Assembly: GCA_012932295.1 (NCBI GenBank)
Contig: JAAONU010000009.1
Location: 5,630,203 to 5,694,202, forward strand
DNA length: 64,000 nucleotides
Direction: 5' to 3'
From: Cyclina sinensis
Taxonomy: Eukaryota > Mollusca > Bivalvia > Venerida > Veneridae
The position numbers were made by a program, and so were the translations under genes. The notes beneath the pieces were generated by a model that worked only from the letters and a program-made list of their open reading frames with translations, did not search any database and was not told where the DNA came from. Of the stretch, positions 24,901 through 37,866 are shown one piece after another (position 1 is the stretch's first letter; each line of letters starts with the position of its first letter).

Positions 24901-26380
24901 CAAAAACTTTATATGTTCAGTTTTCATAATGTAAAGAAGGATATCTATTTCATAGCATATTAACTTCTCTTTAATTTTAAAGAAAAAAACATTTTAAGGT
25001 AAATTCTGTTCGTCAGTCGCTTTAATATACAACCCCTTGAGATAAAAATGTCCATCTCCAATAAAAGAAATAAAGAGTAAACAAGGTCCTTTAGTAATTG
25101 TTTTAGCAAAAATTCTTCAATTCTTTTAAAAGACAGCGTTATATCTATATTAAAACGTGGTTTCTTGCATAATGGATGTCCGCTAAATTAGTTGGACAGT
25201 GGAACTGTAATGTTGTAAATGTACTTATAAGTTAGTCAGACTTACTCAACTATCACTTTTGTAAAACAAATGTGCGTTTTCATGTTAACTCAGCAATAAA
25301 AAAGTGAATCGATTTATCAATAATCAAATAAATCAGTCTTGGACATTAATTGGCAAGAATAACAAATGTATTGTATTTGTGTAAAATCAATTCTAACCTG
25401 CTGTCGAACCGTGTCATTATCTGGCTTTAGAGGGCTACTTTTTTCCTATGGTTCATGAGCTACTGCTCAAAAATCAATTCTGTAATTATTTCCGTTTGGC
25501 GATCGGACTCCGTATCTTTTGTGTTCGGAACTCTTTTATTTATTGGAAATATAATCATACCTTTTTGTTAATCAGCAGTTAAGTTATGCTTCAGTAACCT
25601 AGGATATTAATTTAGTGAATATGTTAGTATGATTAAAAAACAAGAAGGTTTTGTATTGACTCACATTATACAGTTTCTCGGCGTACTTTATGTTCATAAT
25701 GTATATGTTCTATCTAGAAATAACAAAATACTAGACCGAGTGTACTTGTTGCAGAACTTCACACATTTGTATAAATAAAACGTAAGAAAACTGGAATTAG
25801 AAAAAAAAATCAAAATTTTAGCCAGCTATAAAAATTATCTTATTTGTAATTAAACTTGTTGGCCAGGTTTGGATATAATCAATATCATGAAAAATTATAC
25901 TTCGTGGTATAAGTCTCCTAAAAGCAGCTACCAAAGGCTTACAACGGCCAGACTGTATAGCTGTTAGTCGCTTTGATTAACTGGCTTGGCTAGGCTGTGC
26001 AGGGCTTAGCGCGCCTTCCTACGCTTGCTCATTCGCTCGCTCCCTCCCTGAATATAAATGGCAATTTTAGTGTCTGCTATTTGCATAGCTACATTTGTAT
26101 ATACAAAATAAAATATATTGAAACGTTTTTTTTCCTATAATCCTTTTTTGTAATCATAAACATTTTGATAACCGGTAGCGATTGAAAAATCCCCAGGTTA
26201 ATCTTGTTTAAGAAAAATTATTTAAAAAATCAGTAAGAATTTATAGAATATCGTCTCATATCACTAAACTGCAGTTTACAGACACGACCGTAATAGAGTT
26301 CTTCTAGCAGAAGTGGTACTTTATTTTAGACAAATGCTTTTTCGGCACCTATTAAATTCTAAGATCTGCGGTCTATAATA
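24901..26380. other. AT-rich intergenic stretch
   Basis: Nothing was supported beyond a short pyrimidine-rich GCTCGCTCCCTCCC patch near 26,033-26,048. Confidence 0.4.
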
Positions 26381-26382
26381 GT

Positions 26383-26684
26383 TTCGTCTCCGTAGCGGTT
26401 AAGGCGTCTGCATTTTGAGCAGAATATCTTAGGTTCGAGGTCCGTTAGGGGCATGTTCTGACGAGGCCGGTTAGAGATCCTCTAACTTGTAAAAAATGGT
26501 TTCCAGTTACCTATCTAACCGGCGCCTGACACACAGAAAAAAAGAAATCAGGGATTATATGAGATGTGTCATTAAACCGGGAGACTTGCCCCTCCATTAA
26601 CAGTAACAATTAACACAGTACTTAGTAAGCACTTTACTATTTTATGTATACTGCGCTTTAACGTTGCGCATACATACATACATG
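26383..26684 (+). mobile_element. tRNA-derived SINE with CATA tail
   Basis: A tRNA-like head (CGTAGCGGTTAAGGCGTCTG, then GGTTCGAGGTCC) is followed by a conserved-looking body (GACGAGGCCGGTTAGAGATC; GAGATGTGTCATTAAACCGG; GAGACTTGCCCC; TTAACACAGTACTTAGTAAG; TATACTGCGCTTTAACGTTG) and a terminal CATACATACATACATG tail. This is the layout of SINEs common in marine bivalves. About 300 bases long and apparently complete. Confidence 0.75.
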
Positions 26685-26689
26685 AAGAG

Positions 26690-29600
26690 ACATTTTACAA
26701 CAAAATGAAACATGAAATTCAGATTCAACCATATTCTGATTACATAGTCTACAGAGTCGGTTATTTCTATGAATGTTAATGAGCAGAATGGCGGACAGTG
26801 AAACTACTGTTTACAGAACAGTTTTCACCCGGTAACAATTCTGAACCGTACGCCAAATTGAACATGACAGCCTTTATCAAACGTATTAAACTATTGTGTT
26901 CGAAGTATAAGCAATTTTAACTTTTAAGTTAAAAAATATCAGCCCCTTTGTCCAAAACAATATCTCTCAATCTCTCTGATCAACAGTTAAAATGGTATAC
27001 TATAAAATTAAAAGCAAGAAAACTAAATGCGTTGATATAAATGTTAAAGGGCTGTGCTCCAGATGACAAAAAAAGACAGTTTTCTTGTATTATAAATTTC
27101 TTGTAATATTTATGACTAATGCTTAAAAATAACTTACTGACAAAAAATAAGTCAAATAATTACATTATGCATTGATTTTCCCCCCTTTCAAAGTGCTATA
27201 CCATAACGCGACGGTATAACTATTTATTTTATGCCTACCAATGAAATATCGGGAAATATTAGTGATATAAAGGTGATAATCCACTGTTTTGAATCAGTGA
27301 AATTACCATTTTGATAATCCACTGTTTGTGCCGGAACTACTTTTCAGGAATTTTCCCACCACGTAAATACAAGAGAATCCGCTGTATTTCAGACAGTGAC
27401 AGCGAGTGAAATTTATTTACCTTGTTAAATCCAGTTATAATATTGAATTCCTGAGCCTAACTAGTTGTGAACAATGATGAGATTCGCCATAAATTATTTA
27501 AAATGTCTGATTTGTTTACATAACTCACATGGACAATATCCAATATGGCCGACTTTCAATTCAATTGATTGAATATTACTCGGTATTAATCCGCTTTTAT
27601 AATTAAAGTATGTATGGCTAAAATTCAATAAATATTGATAAACTGTGTAGAGAAAAATAAATGTTATTTGATGAAAGTGTATTCAGTTTATTTCAGCAGA
27701 AGTAAAGTTATCATATGTATTGGAGATTGTCTGCACTTTTTGTTTTGTGCGGAGTAACGGTTTGACCAAAATACGCATTAACTGATTTGGGGCTCACCAT
27801 GGGGAATTTATTGAAGGCCCTGAGTAAAAATGTCATAAAATACCCATTTTTGACGTGTTGGCATAAAATAAAAAGAAAATTTGTTTGTTTTTTAGTTGAA
27901 GATGGGAATTTATATGTTCAAATTATAATCTTTTTCCACCCCCTTTTTATAAAGTATGAGCCCAAATAAGATATATTTTGGTATGTCCTTTAAACAGTTC
28001 TTACTTCATAGGTCAGTTGGTATCTTAAGGTTGGTATGCAATTTTTCTAGAAAGGTCTTACATAGGTAATACAACGTTTAACGTTATCTTAAATCACTCT
28101 TTTTAGAAAGATTATGGGATACGATTTGTTTAATACTAAAGCGTCGTTAATCATGCATGCACGTTCTAAAGTCTGTTTTACTTTTATTACTTTTTCGGGT
28201 AAGATGCGTAATCGATACTGAACGAGCTATGTTTTCCCGTGGGCCTTTTTTCTCTTTTTCATTTTTTACTTCATCGGCTATCAGTAAATAAATAATATAT
28301 AAATCCTAAAACATTTCGTATTTTATTTCGTTGTAAAATTTAAATGCATCACTGATTATGTTTATTTTATTTTATACCAATTGTTAATCTTATGGCATTC
28401 ATAGTAAATCACGTGAGAAGTCTGTTAAATCTAAGCTCTGAAATGATTCGGTTTCCATCGCCAGGCGATTGTGCAGTACGATGATCGGTTGCAAGAACAG
28501 GTCGCTAGGCTTAAAATTATTCCGGCTACCGTTTCAAGAACTGCATTTTTATACTTTTTTGTAGAAATTAGGTCTATCTTAACCACACAAAAACGTTTGC
28601 TTGATAGAGGACGTTAGAGGAAGCCACATTGTGATATTCAGAACTGGTATTACTTTATAACTCACAATTATCGGCCTCATAAAATACTAAACATCTGACT
28701 CAATGAAATAAAAAGGAACAATTTCAATAAAACATGTTGGCTTCAGGCCACAAAAGTAATATTGATTTTGGCCCTCAGTTAATAAAGAAATTTGATTGGC
28801 TAATAGAAAAGGTCCGAAATAGTCGGTAATTTTGTTTCCTCATATGTCACAATGTATTTCAGGAATGCTTCTATTTCATGTTTCCCTACATTTTACCTGA
28901 ACCAACATGGCTAGCTGGCCAAATAAACGGGCATATAACGCGTGGGGACTGCAAATAAGTATTTCTGCATTGTGTAGCGTAGTTTTCTATGACCCACTCG
29001 ATATCAGATCCCTTGTTTAATAATATATGATTTTACGGGTACATCGCCACACTTAATTCATATATTCAAAGGTAACATGAGATTATACCCTTATAGTCTT
29101 TTTGAAAACGACACCTCGTTATTATTTTTTTTCTGACAGAAAATTTATCTTTACCTTTACACAGATTTTTATCATTATTAATTGCAAGATCACATTTCGC
29201 ATTGAGCAACTAAAATGCGCTAAAGTATAAATCATTTATATTGAACACGAACTAGGGCATTAATCTTTTTATGTAAGATGCATATAATAGCATCAAACTG
29301 ATAAATGAAAACAGGTGGACATGAATTATGGCAATATAATGTTTTGGATAATGATGGCGCCTAAAACCGCCAGTTTCTTATGGATACTAAATTCGGTAAA
29401 GGCAGAGTACGAAGGGAAACCGACCTTCAAAAGTGAAAGCAAATCAACTTCAAAAGTGAAAGCAAATCACTGCCGTATAAAGCGATGGAAAAAATGAGAT
29501 AAAAATAAAAGCCAGTAAGAAGACAGCTGGGTAGTCCCGCTATTTAAATCTATAAATTTATAAAAAAATCCCACTTTCTTAATGAATGTAGCCTTTTCTT

Positions 29601-32010
29601 ACATATATGCACGTAATTTGATGGTGGTGGGGGGTCTCATTAATTTCATCAAAGGCATGGGACAGTGTTAATAACAGTAGTGAAAAAATATAAATGAATA
29701 CAACATATATCCCGGAATTTAAATCCGTCTGTCCTTCTGTCGGTTAAATAATTTCGTTCTATATTTTCAATGCTATAAACGGCGTCTATCGCAAATATAT
29801 ATTTGGCTACATAAAGGTAAAACAAGTAAGTCAGTAAATAAATTTATTTGCATAAACGTTATATGTTCATTACCGTTAAACATCTTAAAAAACGACAACT
29901 ATGGCATATGCGAAAACTTTTTATTTCTTTACTCAACTTGAACAACCCCACCTTTTTTGTATGATTTAAATATTTATCTCTCTGTAGTGCAATTAAGTGA
30001 TATAGCCAAAGTCAGCGAAGTTGACTAAATGACTCATATATAAGTGTTAAATTAATTTTGAATGAGAAAAAAATTAATGAAAGCGATAAAGCGATCTTAT
30101 AAAAGAACTAATGATCAACTGCGTATTTTAGTTATTGCCTCATTTTCCATTTAATGGCTATATTTTCAAAACATTAACATAAACGGTATAAAGACATGAT
30201 GAGTGTTCATTTGTAATAGATCGCAATTTACCAGAAAGTGAACAACAAAAGTTATCTATGTATCAAAGACTAATATAATTATATATATATATATTTAATA
30301 TACCATCGTGGCATCAATTAATGATTTATTTTTAATATTAATGATTTATTTAACACCATTCACATTGATATGAAAAAAATTAGAATGCGTTAGATTTTAA
30401 GAAAATGCTTCTAAACTAATTAAGACTATTTGTACAAAACGTGCATACACTTTCCTTTCTTAAACTTTATTTCAATTATCATAATTTATCTCAAATTTTC
30501 AAAAATCTGATCAGTCGCGAAAATTGTTGTTATTATTTACGCATTCTCTGAACCATACAACTGTTAGAACTAAAAAAAGTCATCCTTGCTTTCAATTTTA
30601 TTTTGTATCTCGCTAGACCTATATGTTTTCTCATGAATATTGATATCCAAGTATCCATAACTAAATTAAATGACTAATAGTTCTGATGCACATTGTGAAG
30701 GCAAACATTGACTTTTAGCATAATTATTGCTGAAAATATATTTCTTAGTTGAAATACCGATTCATTTCTTTTTAATGTTGTAAATTTATTAATAAATAAT
30801 TTGCAAATCTTATGGACTTAAAAAATGCCTAATAAGGAACGATGCTTTGAACACATAAGTGAAAAAGGGTCAGTAGGTTAAAATATCTAAATGTATACTC
30901 AACGCATTTGATCAGTGTTTTAATCTATCACCTGCTGATAAGTGATTCTTTCTCATTAATATGTTATTGATCTTTCACTGAAATGTTATAGAGAAAAGTA
31001 CAGATCAATGTTATTAACTTAAAGATAATGTGTTTGTATCACGCTTGAGGAGTCGCGTAAAAAATGTAATGGACACGATGCTTATTGATCAATACAAAAT
31101 CAATAACCTAGGGGTAGGAAAAATTTGCCACACTGTATAACCACTAAAAGAAATAGGTCACCATTGCAAAGGCTTACACAGTTACCACAACTGTATAATT
31201 ACTGATGCGGAAAATGTCAGGTGGTTGTTATACAGCAGTTGATTTTTCTCTGTCTGTAGCTAATGACGCATTAATGAAACTATATCTAAGAGAGGTAACT
31301 CATCCATACGACAGTTGCCTCGCTTTTTAATTTCTTTCCTTTTTCTGTTACTAAGATTCTAACTGGTAAAATGTTGACATGAGAAGGAGAGAAATAAACA
31401 AGTTGAGGTTTCAGATGGAGCGTTACTTTCGATTTGGTTTTTCTGGGTGAAAACAAAATTGCATCCAGAAAAGTTAATGAAGCGTTAAATCTAGCTGCAC
31501 AAAAAGCGCACAATTGATAATGCTGACGAGCCAAAAATGCAGCACTCCTCACAGATAACTTAACATTCCTTTCTATGGAAATATCTTTGCTAGCGAAACA
31601 CTCGTGTTAACTTTTGCAAATAGATTTTTGATTAGATCTCTATGTTTAAAAAATGATTATTTCAAACTTACTGTGTAAATCATGCTAACCTGAAGGAAAT
31701 ATAAATCACCTGTTTGAGAATTTAAACAGTTTTTCTAAACTATCAACTTTTATATCCTATCTAAACTTTGTCAGGTTATATGTATTTGTAGAATAAATGT
31801 CTAATTCAAATTCTGCTAACAATCTGCTCTGAATTCTTATTACCTGCATGTGTAAGAAATCTTCACCCGTTTAATACACTGTTTTCTATGTGTTGAACTA
31901 CGGTGAAGTTGTGTAGATGTTATGTATCTTCTCTAGTTTCAATTTCACTATATATGTTCACACGTTTTATCTATGCACGCGTATTCTACTATTTTACTGT
32001 TTTCAGAATA
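26690..32010. other. Long gene-poor stretch
   Basis: No supported gene was found in more than 5 kb. Open frames at 27,787-27,969, 29,315-29,497 and 31,286-31,552 (minus) show no recognisable domain or flanking splice logic. A short (TA)n lies at 30,281-30,294. The GGCCACAAAAGTAATATTGATTTTGGCCC block near 28,747 weakly resembles the block near 44,000 and may be a repeat. Confidence 0.4.
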
Positions 32011-32074
32011 ATTATGTCTGACAATATCTGCGAAGAATGCGGCAGTTTGAACAGAGCAGGTTTTTGTTTTTTGT

Positions 32075-32460
32075 TTTTTTTAATACCCAACTCCTTTTTT
32101 TAATACCCAACTCCTTTTTTTAATACCCAACTCCTTTTTTTAATACCCAACTCCTTTTTTTAATACCCAACTCCTTTTTTTAATACCCAACTCCTTTTTT
32201 TAATACCCAACTCCTTTTTTTAATACCCAACTCCTTTTTTTAATACCCAACTCCCTTTTTTTAATACCCAACTCCTTTTTTTAATACCCAACTCCTTTTT
32301 TTAATACCCAACTCCCTTTTTTTAATACCCAACTCCCTTTTTTTAATACCCAACTCCTTTTTTTAATACCCAACTCCCTTTTTTTAATACCCAACTCCCT
32401 TTTTTTAATACCCAACTCCTTTTTTTAATACCCAACTCCCTTTTTTTAATACCCAACTCC
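32075..32460 (+). repeat. 20/21-bp minisatellite, 19 units
   Basis: Unit TTTTTTTAATACCCAACTCC is repeated 19 times almost without change. The first nine intervals are 20 bases; later ones mix 20 and 21 bases because of one extra C or T. The downstream block 32,510-32,640 has the same words in both orientations (GCTGGGTATTC and GAATACCCAACTCC) and may be the seed. The array starts 14 bases after a possible exon end at 32,061. Confidence 0.97.
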
Positions 32461-32650
32461 TAGCTAGCTAGAAATACACTCTCAGCTGATATTTGGCTCT
32501 TTTTGGGACGAATTTCCAACTCCAAGCTGGCTTGGAATTCGAACCTAGCTGGGTATTCCCAACTCCTAGCTGGCTGGGTATTCAATTTCAGCCGGGTATT
32601 CTGCTCTTTCGGGTCGAATACCCAACTCCCTAGCTGGATAATGGAAATCC
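32461..32650. repeat. Inverted relatives of the minisatellite unit
   Basis: Alternating GAATACCCAACTCC and GCTGGGTATTC words interspersed with CTAGCTGG, able to form several small hairpins. Open frames over it on both strands (32,460-32,738 minus; 32,503-32,691 plus) are considered repeat-derived. Confidence 0.6.
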
Positions 32651-32924
32651 AATACTCAGTTCCCAACTCATATCTTATTTCACACACATAAAACTGAAAG
32701 CTTGCATTTTTTTTAGCTAAATATAGTTTTTGTATCATAAAGAAGCACCAAAAGCAGTTACAAAGCAGAATTACTCACAATAACACCTTGCAGGAATTAG
32801 AAAATTTACCTAAGTGACAAGAGGACAAGTTGTCTTGGATCGCTCACTTGAGGGCGGATCGACAAGGAATTTCAAGCATTTCACCGTGATATACGGATCT
32901 GACATACACATAACAGCTTAAAAT

Positions 32925-33560
32925 CAGCTTTTTTGTAATTCGAAGGGCACATAACTCAGATACCAAGTATATGATGTTTTCAAAAAAAACACGAGATTTT
33001 CTAATCTATCGTCAATCTCATCTGAGGTTTTAAAACCATACTTATTGTATTTAAGTTTTGATAAGATTGCGTTAGATATATTCTTAACGGCATGTAAAAC
33101 CAGGTCAAATACATTTTTTTTAGTAAAACAAGGGACCATAATTCTTGAAATTTTCGGGTCATGGAACAGTGAAAACAAGATACAATAAAGCATGTTAAAA
33201 CAAGGGCCCGTTACTCTCGATAAACTGGTCCGATATGAACCCTAATCGAACATATTAAAACTCCTGTGACCAACATGAAAACATGGTCAAATAAAGCATT
33301 TAGAAAAGTAAGAGCCCATAACTTTCTACCTAGTACTCTGATCTTGCCAATAATCGAATTCATCTTGCAGTAGGTGTTTTGTCAATAAGCATCGTGTTCA
33401 AGTATAAAATTGCCTCAGAAATGTTCCGGCTAAAGTGTAAGCAAGGCGCAATATAGCAATTTTTACGTAATCTGAGCCCATAACTCATTACACTGTACAT
33501 ACTAGTCTAATCCACCCCATAATTGAGCATTTTTTTACGATATACATTATGTTAGAGTTT
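32925..33560. repeat. Diverged ~150 bp tandem array (CCATAACTC type)
   Basis: Successive blocks carry GGCACATAACTC, GGACCATAATTC, GGGCCCGTTACTC, AGCCCATAACTTTC and AGCCCATAACTC, each followed by similar text (ACC.AGTA, then AACATGAAAACA or similar). These are decayed units of a tandem repeat type common in bivalve DNA. The minus-strand frame 32,924-33,193 lies within it and is not a gene. Confidence 0.55.
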
Positions 33561-33773
33561 AAAATTGCACGCTCTAATACGTAAATTGAAAACAGGCAAA
33601 TTATAAAATAACTATGAAAAGTCTGATAATACGCTACATAACTGAAAATGACGTCTTCCACTTTTAAAGTTTCATTTCAGATTATCAGATATCACATTTA
33701 ATAAAGACAATGGTATATCTTTCAACATTGTCGGAAACCCACGTTCGATCCATTCCGTTTCACTCTATTTATC

Positions 33774-34079
33774 TACCGTGGGACAATTGGTTGGTAAAAT
33801 TTCGTACTCTATGAATAATTCATTACCTACTTCCATTGGTTTCCAAAAGATTTCCCTTGCGCAATCTCAGCCAATGAAAGTACACGTTTCAATTTGCCTT
33901 TCGCGCCCATGTTTAAATCTTGGGAAATACATCTATTTTAAGTAACTTGTCATTATTAATACTCTTCACACTGAAGAGTATCTATTTGTATTGCGGAATC
34001 TCATTCGACAAGGAGTAACTTCCCTTTGCTAATAAATATTCATGAAAACGAATAATCTGCAGTCAATTATCCCACGGTA
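33774..34079. mobile_element. Short TIR element (MITE-like)
   Basis: TACCGTGGGACAATT (33,774-33,788) and AATTATCCCACGGTA (34,065-34,079) are inverted copies with one mismatch and bound 306 non-coding bases. Superfamily not determined. Confidence 0.5.
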
Positions 34080-34089
34080 CATAATGTAG

Positions 34090-35590
34090 TTGTACGGAAG
34101 ATGTACCGGGGGTCACCGACGATGATGTTTCAAGCGAAAAACGAAACCAACCAATAGGATTTAAAACCTAATGAGCTTAGGCAGCTGTGGTTTTCTTGTA
34201 ACCATATTGAAATTCTGTTTTTACAGTTTAAGAAATATTTTCGTCATAATTCAAATTGAAAATCAGCTTTTCAAGAAGATTGGTGATAACTAAAGTTTCT
34301 CAAATAATTAGTAAAACATGTATAGTACTGAGTCCTCAGCTAGTGAAAGAGTCAAAGACCAGAGACGTGGAAAATATAACGATGGATAATAATATTGATA
34401 TATAGGGTTGTTTGCCTGGCTCTTGATATGTTTACCAATGGTACATTTAAATATAATTTGAACTCATAAAAGAGTGATATCCTACAACTGACTTCTCGTG
34501 TTAGCATGATCTAAACATAACTTATTTCTACATGAAAACGGCCTTATTTTGACAGTTCCTTTATCCTACGGCTTTTACATCAATTACTGAGCTAACAGCA
34601 GTTTTCTCCTCCGAATCGAGGCAAAAGATGCTGCTTGCGATAGCTTAAAATGACGTCACATACCACGTGGTAAGGCCACCTTTCTTTAGAATCAATTCAA
34701 AAAGTTCAAATACGTATATTTCATTTTCAATCTTAACTAGGTACTGATGTGTCCCAATTTTCCACTGGATGGGTTTCCACATGCAGGTATAGATTTTGAT
34801 ATTACCTGAAATGTTCTTCCGAAGATTTGAATTTCTTGGCAATTTCAACGTCTTATCATTATTCTTTGTGCCGATCAAAATCCTGTCTGAAAGAAATACA
34901 ACGAAACTGAAATTACAATGTATATTAACTAATATTATGAAGGAAAATATCTAAGATAAAAGATAAATCTCTCTCTATCAAATATTTCTCTAACAATTAT
35001 TATATTCTCGTGTCTGAAAACCAAAGTCCGTTCTCTTTTAATTGCTTTTGTTAACATTTGCTCGGGTCGCATTTGCATCGTAGAGAGAGGAATCAAGGTA
35101 AGTTCACATAATGTTGAAGTGAAGTTGAAATCTACATGCAAAATTGTATATCAGGTTCAAATATCATAAACACAGCTTCAACAACAGTAAGTAGGTCAGT
35201 AACATAATATCTGCTAGCGTCAGAGTTTTAAAAAATCTACGTATAAATTGTATGTTCGAGCAGAAGCAAAACAAGAAAGAAGGTCAGTTGGTCAAGAAAA
35301 AAGTCGGTGTAAAATAAATATCAAGGACTTAGGTAAGTTTTAATAAAGATTCTTTCAAATATAACGGAATTATTTGTTTTTCTATATATATACTCCAGGT
35401 AGAAAGAAAAGCAGGGTGACCTTTGAGGATGATTATAGGTAAGACGTCGAGTATAATGTTCAATATTTTTAAGTAAAAATGAAGATTAATCCATACAGAA
35501 CAAACTGCAACATCAATTATTTGTATCTGGTTAGTTATTTAGGAGTATTTGAAGGAAATTGAAAGAGACCTCTGTAATCTGAAATCGAAA
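34090..35590. other. Intergenic stretch with two possible exons
   Basis: On the minus strand 34,886-34,806 lies between a pyrimidine-rich TTTCTTTCAG acceptor and a GTAATA donor, open in one phase (IGTKNNDKTLKLPRN). On the plus strand 35,399-35,438 lies between TACTCCAG and GTAAGAC, reading RKKSRVTFEDDYR. Neither could be tied to a gene, so both are weak candidates. Confidence 0.25.
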
Positions 35591-36640
35591 TGGACCGATT
35601 GTGGGAACTGGCTAGTCAATACCGGGTATGTCCCCCATTCGCTCTCTCCACAACCCTGGTTCTCCTAGGCATGGAGTTCATAAGAGAGTTTACCCTCCTT
35701 ATTGGGATGTTGGCCTACTCTTCCAAGATGCTGCTCTCAGTTGGGCCAAAATAACAGGGAGAGGCTGGCGTCGTCGAACTTGTCTATCCAGTTGGTCCCA
35801 CAAGTGCTCAATAGCGGATAGGTCGGGGCTGTATGGCTGCCAATCCAGTCGGTGGATATTGTTGTTTGTGAGAAGGTCGCGACAGATTCTCTCTACATGG
35901 GGCCGAGCATTATATTTCTGGAATGTGAGGTTGTTTTGCTGCAACAATGGGACAACATTGGGTCGGAAGATCTTATCTCTATCCCTAGCGGCAGTTAAAT
36001 TACCTGCTACATCAATCAGTGTTGATTTAACTCCATGTGAGATTCCTCCCCACACCATAATCGATCCACCCCCAAACCTATTCCTCTCTACAACATAGCA
36101 GTCGGCAAAATGTTCTTCACGACGTCGGTATACACGACGTCGACCGTCTGTTCGAAACAGGGTGAACCGGGACTCAGCAGTAAACAATATCCGCCTCCAC
36201 TGCCTTAATGGGAATATTCTGCGGGCATGTGCCGCCACCCAAGCCATACGTCGATGGCGACGGTCAATGGTAAGAGGCAGACCTACGGACGGGTGACTTG
36301 CCCGCAGACCAACTTCCCGCAATCGTTTTCTTACAGTTTTAGCATGGATAGGACGGTTGTGAGTACCTTTGGCATAAAGGGAAGATCCAGTGGCAGTAAG
36401 GTGACGACTGCGCAAATGCGCGAGACGAGAAAACCTGTCCTGACGTTGTGATGTCACGCGCGGACGCCCAGACCTAGGTTTGTCAGCGACACGCCCAGTT
36501 TCCCTTAGACGTCGAACAAGACGTTCTAAAGTGCAAATATAGACACCGAAATGTCTGGCAACATGTATTTGCCTTTGACCTTGAATAATCATCGCAACGG
36601 CCTGACCTCTCTCAGCCGTGCCATTGTTTAATACTATCAA
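35585..36640 (-). pseudogene. Dead Tc1-like transposase
   Basis: Near full-length Tc1/mariner transposase, 313 residues open from the ATG at 36,640. Residues 8-63 hold the paired HTH region with the GRPR hook (58-61); FGGGSIMVWGG lies at 189-199 and YSPDLSAIEHLW at 270-281. The first catalytic Asp of the usual F-T-D-E-S-R-F block is Ala155 and the second, in the usual Q-D-N-A-R-P-H block, is Tyr243; only Glu278 remains. The frame is lost near 35,715, after which the family-like C-terminus (ANIPIRRVNSLMNSMPRR) continues in another frame past a TAG in place of Trp. Clearly inactive. The plus-strand frames at 35,628-36,098 and 36,227-36,451 are its antisense shadow. Confidence 0.93.
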
Positions 36641-37300
36641 AAATAATCAAAATATCGGAAAATGATGTGTCTCCATGACGACTACCTAGTGGTATGGCGA
36701 GTTATGTAACTCATTGTCACAACACTGCTGTACACGAGTTCCTCCCGTTTCATGCGTTATGCGATATTCGATACAGTACCACGTGCACAGTTACCTAGAG
36801 AGTTGCTTGACCGATTTTCATTGTTTATGCAAATAATGTTACCCTTCGTTTCTTTATCCTTTGAGTAAAACGCAGTTGTGTAGAATTTGTAAGTATTTTA
36901 CATGTGTTAACGTTTACTCAATCAATTCGAGTTAAGGTTACACTTTGAAGTTACAAAAGGATGAATAGTTTCATAGTTGTGCTAAACGGTATTCAAATTG
37001 CACAGGGCGAAGACAAAAGTTATTTTCTCATAGCAATTGTAATGTTAACAAGTCAACTCAATACTTCCGTGTCTTTACTCCATAAAATGTAGTTATATAC
37101 GAATTGCCAAGTTCAAGGTAAGTATGTCAAAAGGCCAGTAAGTGTCCTTGCCTAAGCCTGTCATCTCGTTTTGGAAAAACCTATGTATTACAATTAATGG
37201 TACATTCAAACAGTTTTCAAACGTTTCTGCCAGACGGAAACTACAAACGGACTGACTTATGGTCAACCAGGGCCAGAAAATAATATATCGCTTCAAGCGT
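36641..37300. other. Intergenic stretch
   Basis: Flank of the dead Tc1-like element. No terminal inverted repeat could be matched by eye between 35.5 kb and 36.8 kb, so the element ends are not assigned. Confidence 0.35.
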
Positions 37301-37309
37301 GTAAACTTT

Positions 37310-37866
37310 TCTGCCAAACAACAACAATTTCATTCCATCAGTTCAAGAGATAAAAGCTAACACAGAATTTCACAAATTATACAAAAATGACTATGTGTGT
37401 CTTTGACCTTGAGGCAAGCTAGCCGAAAACAACGTCTCAGTATAATTTACATTTCTGCCAAGTAGTTTTAATTACCTACAAGCGGTTCAAGCGGTACATA
37501 GCGGACACGAGATGACAAATGACTATATATGTATATGTGTAACGTTGACGTTAATCCGAGCAAGCTGGAACCTGCGCTCTGCAAATTGTCTCAGTACAGT
37601 TACCATTTCTGTCAAAGAGTTTCAATAACCTTAATCGGTTCGAGAGATACATAGCGGGTACGACATATCACATATTAAAGTATAATTACGAAGTGTGAAT
37701 TGACCTTGATCCGAGGAAGCTCGACCCTGAGCTCTGCAAATTGTCTGATAACGTTTAACATTTCTGTTAAGTAGTTTCAATTACCTTTAATCGGTTCAAG
37801 AGATACAGAGCGGACACAAAATTGATAACGGACTGACGGACAGACAAACGGACGGACGGACGACCG
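37310..37866 (+). repeat. ~155 bp tandem array (TCGGTTCAAGAGATACA type)
   Basis: Four diverged units, near 37,312, 37,458, 37,612 and 37,767, share an AAGTAGTTTCAATTACC core, TCGGTTCAAGAGATACATAGCGG and, in three, GAAGCTCGACCCTGAGCTCTG-like text. The array ends with a (GGACGGAC)n tract at 37,831-37,866. Typical bivalve interspersed-repeat layout. Confidence 0.75.

Noticed and set aside
31286..31552. 88-residue minus-strand frame
   Set aside because: No family signature seen; length is within chance expectation for this much DNA.
32075..32460. CRISPR-like regular repeat
   Set aside because: Units are contiguous with no spacers and the context is eukaryotic; it is a minisatellite.
35628..36098. 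156-residue plus-strand frame
   Set aside because: It is antisense to the Tc1-like transposase.
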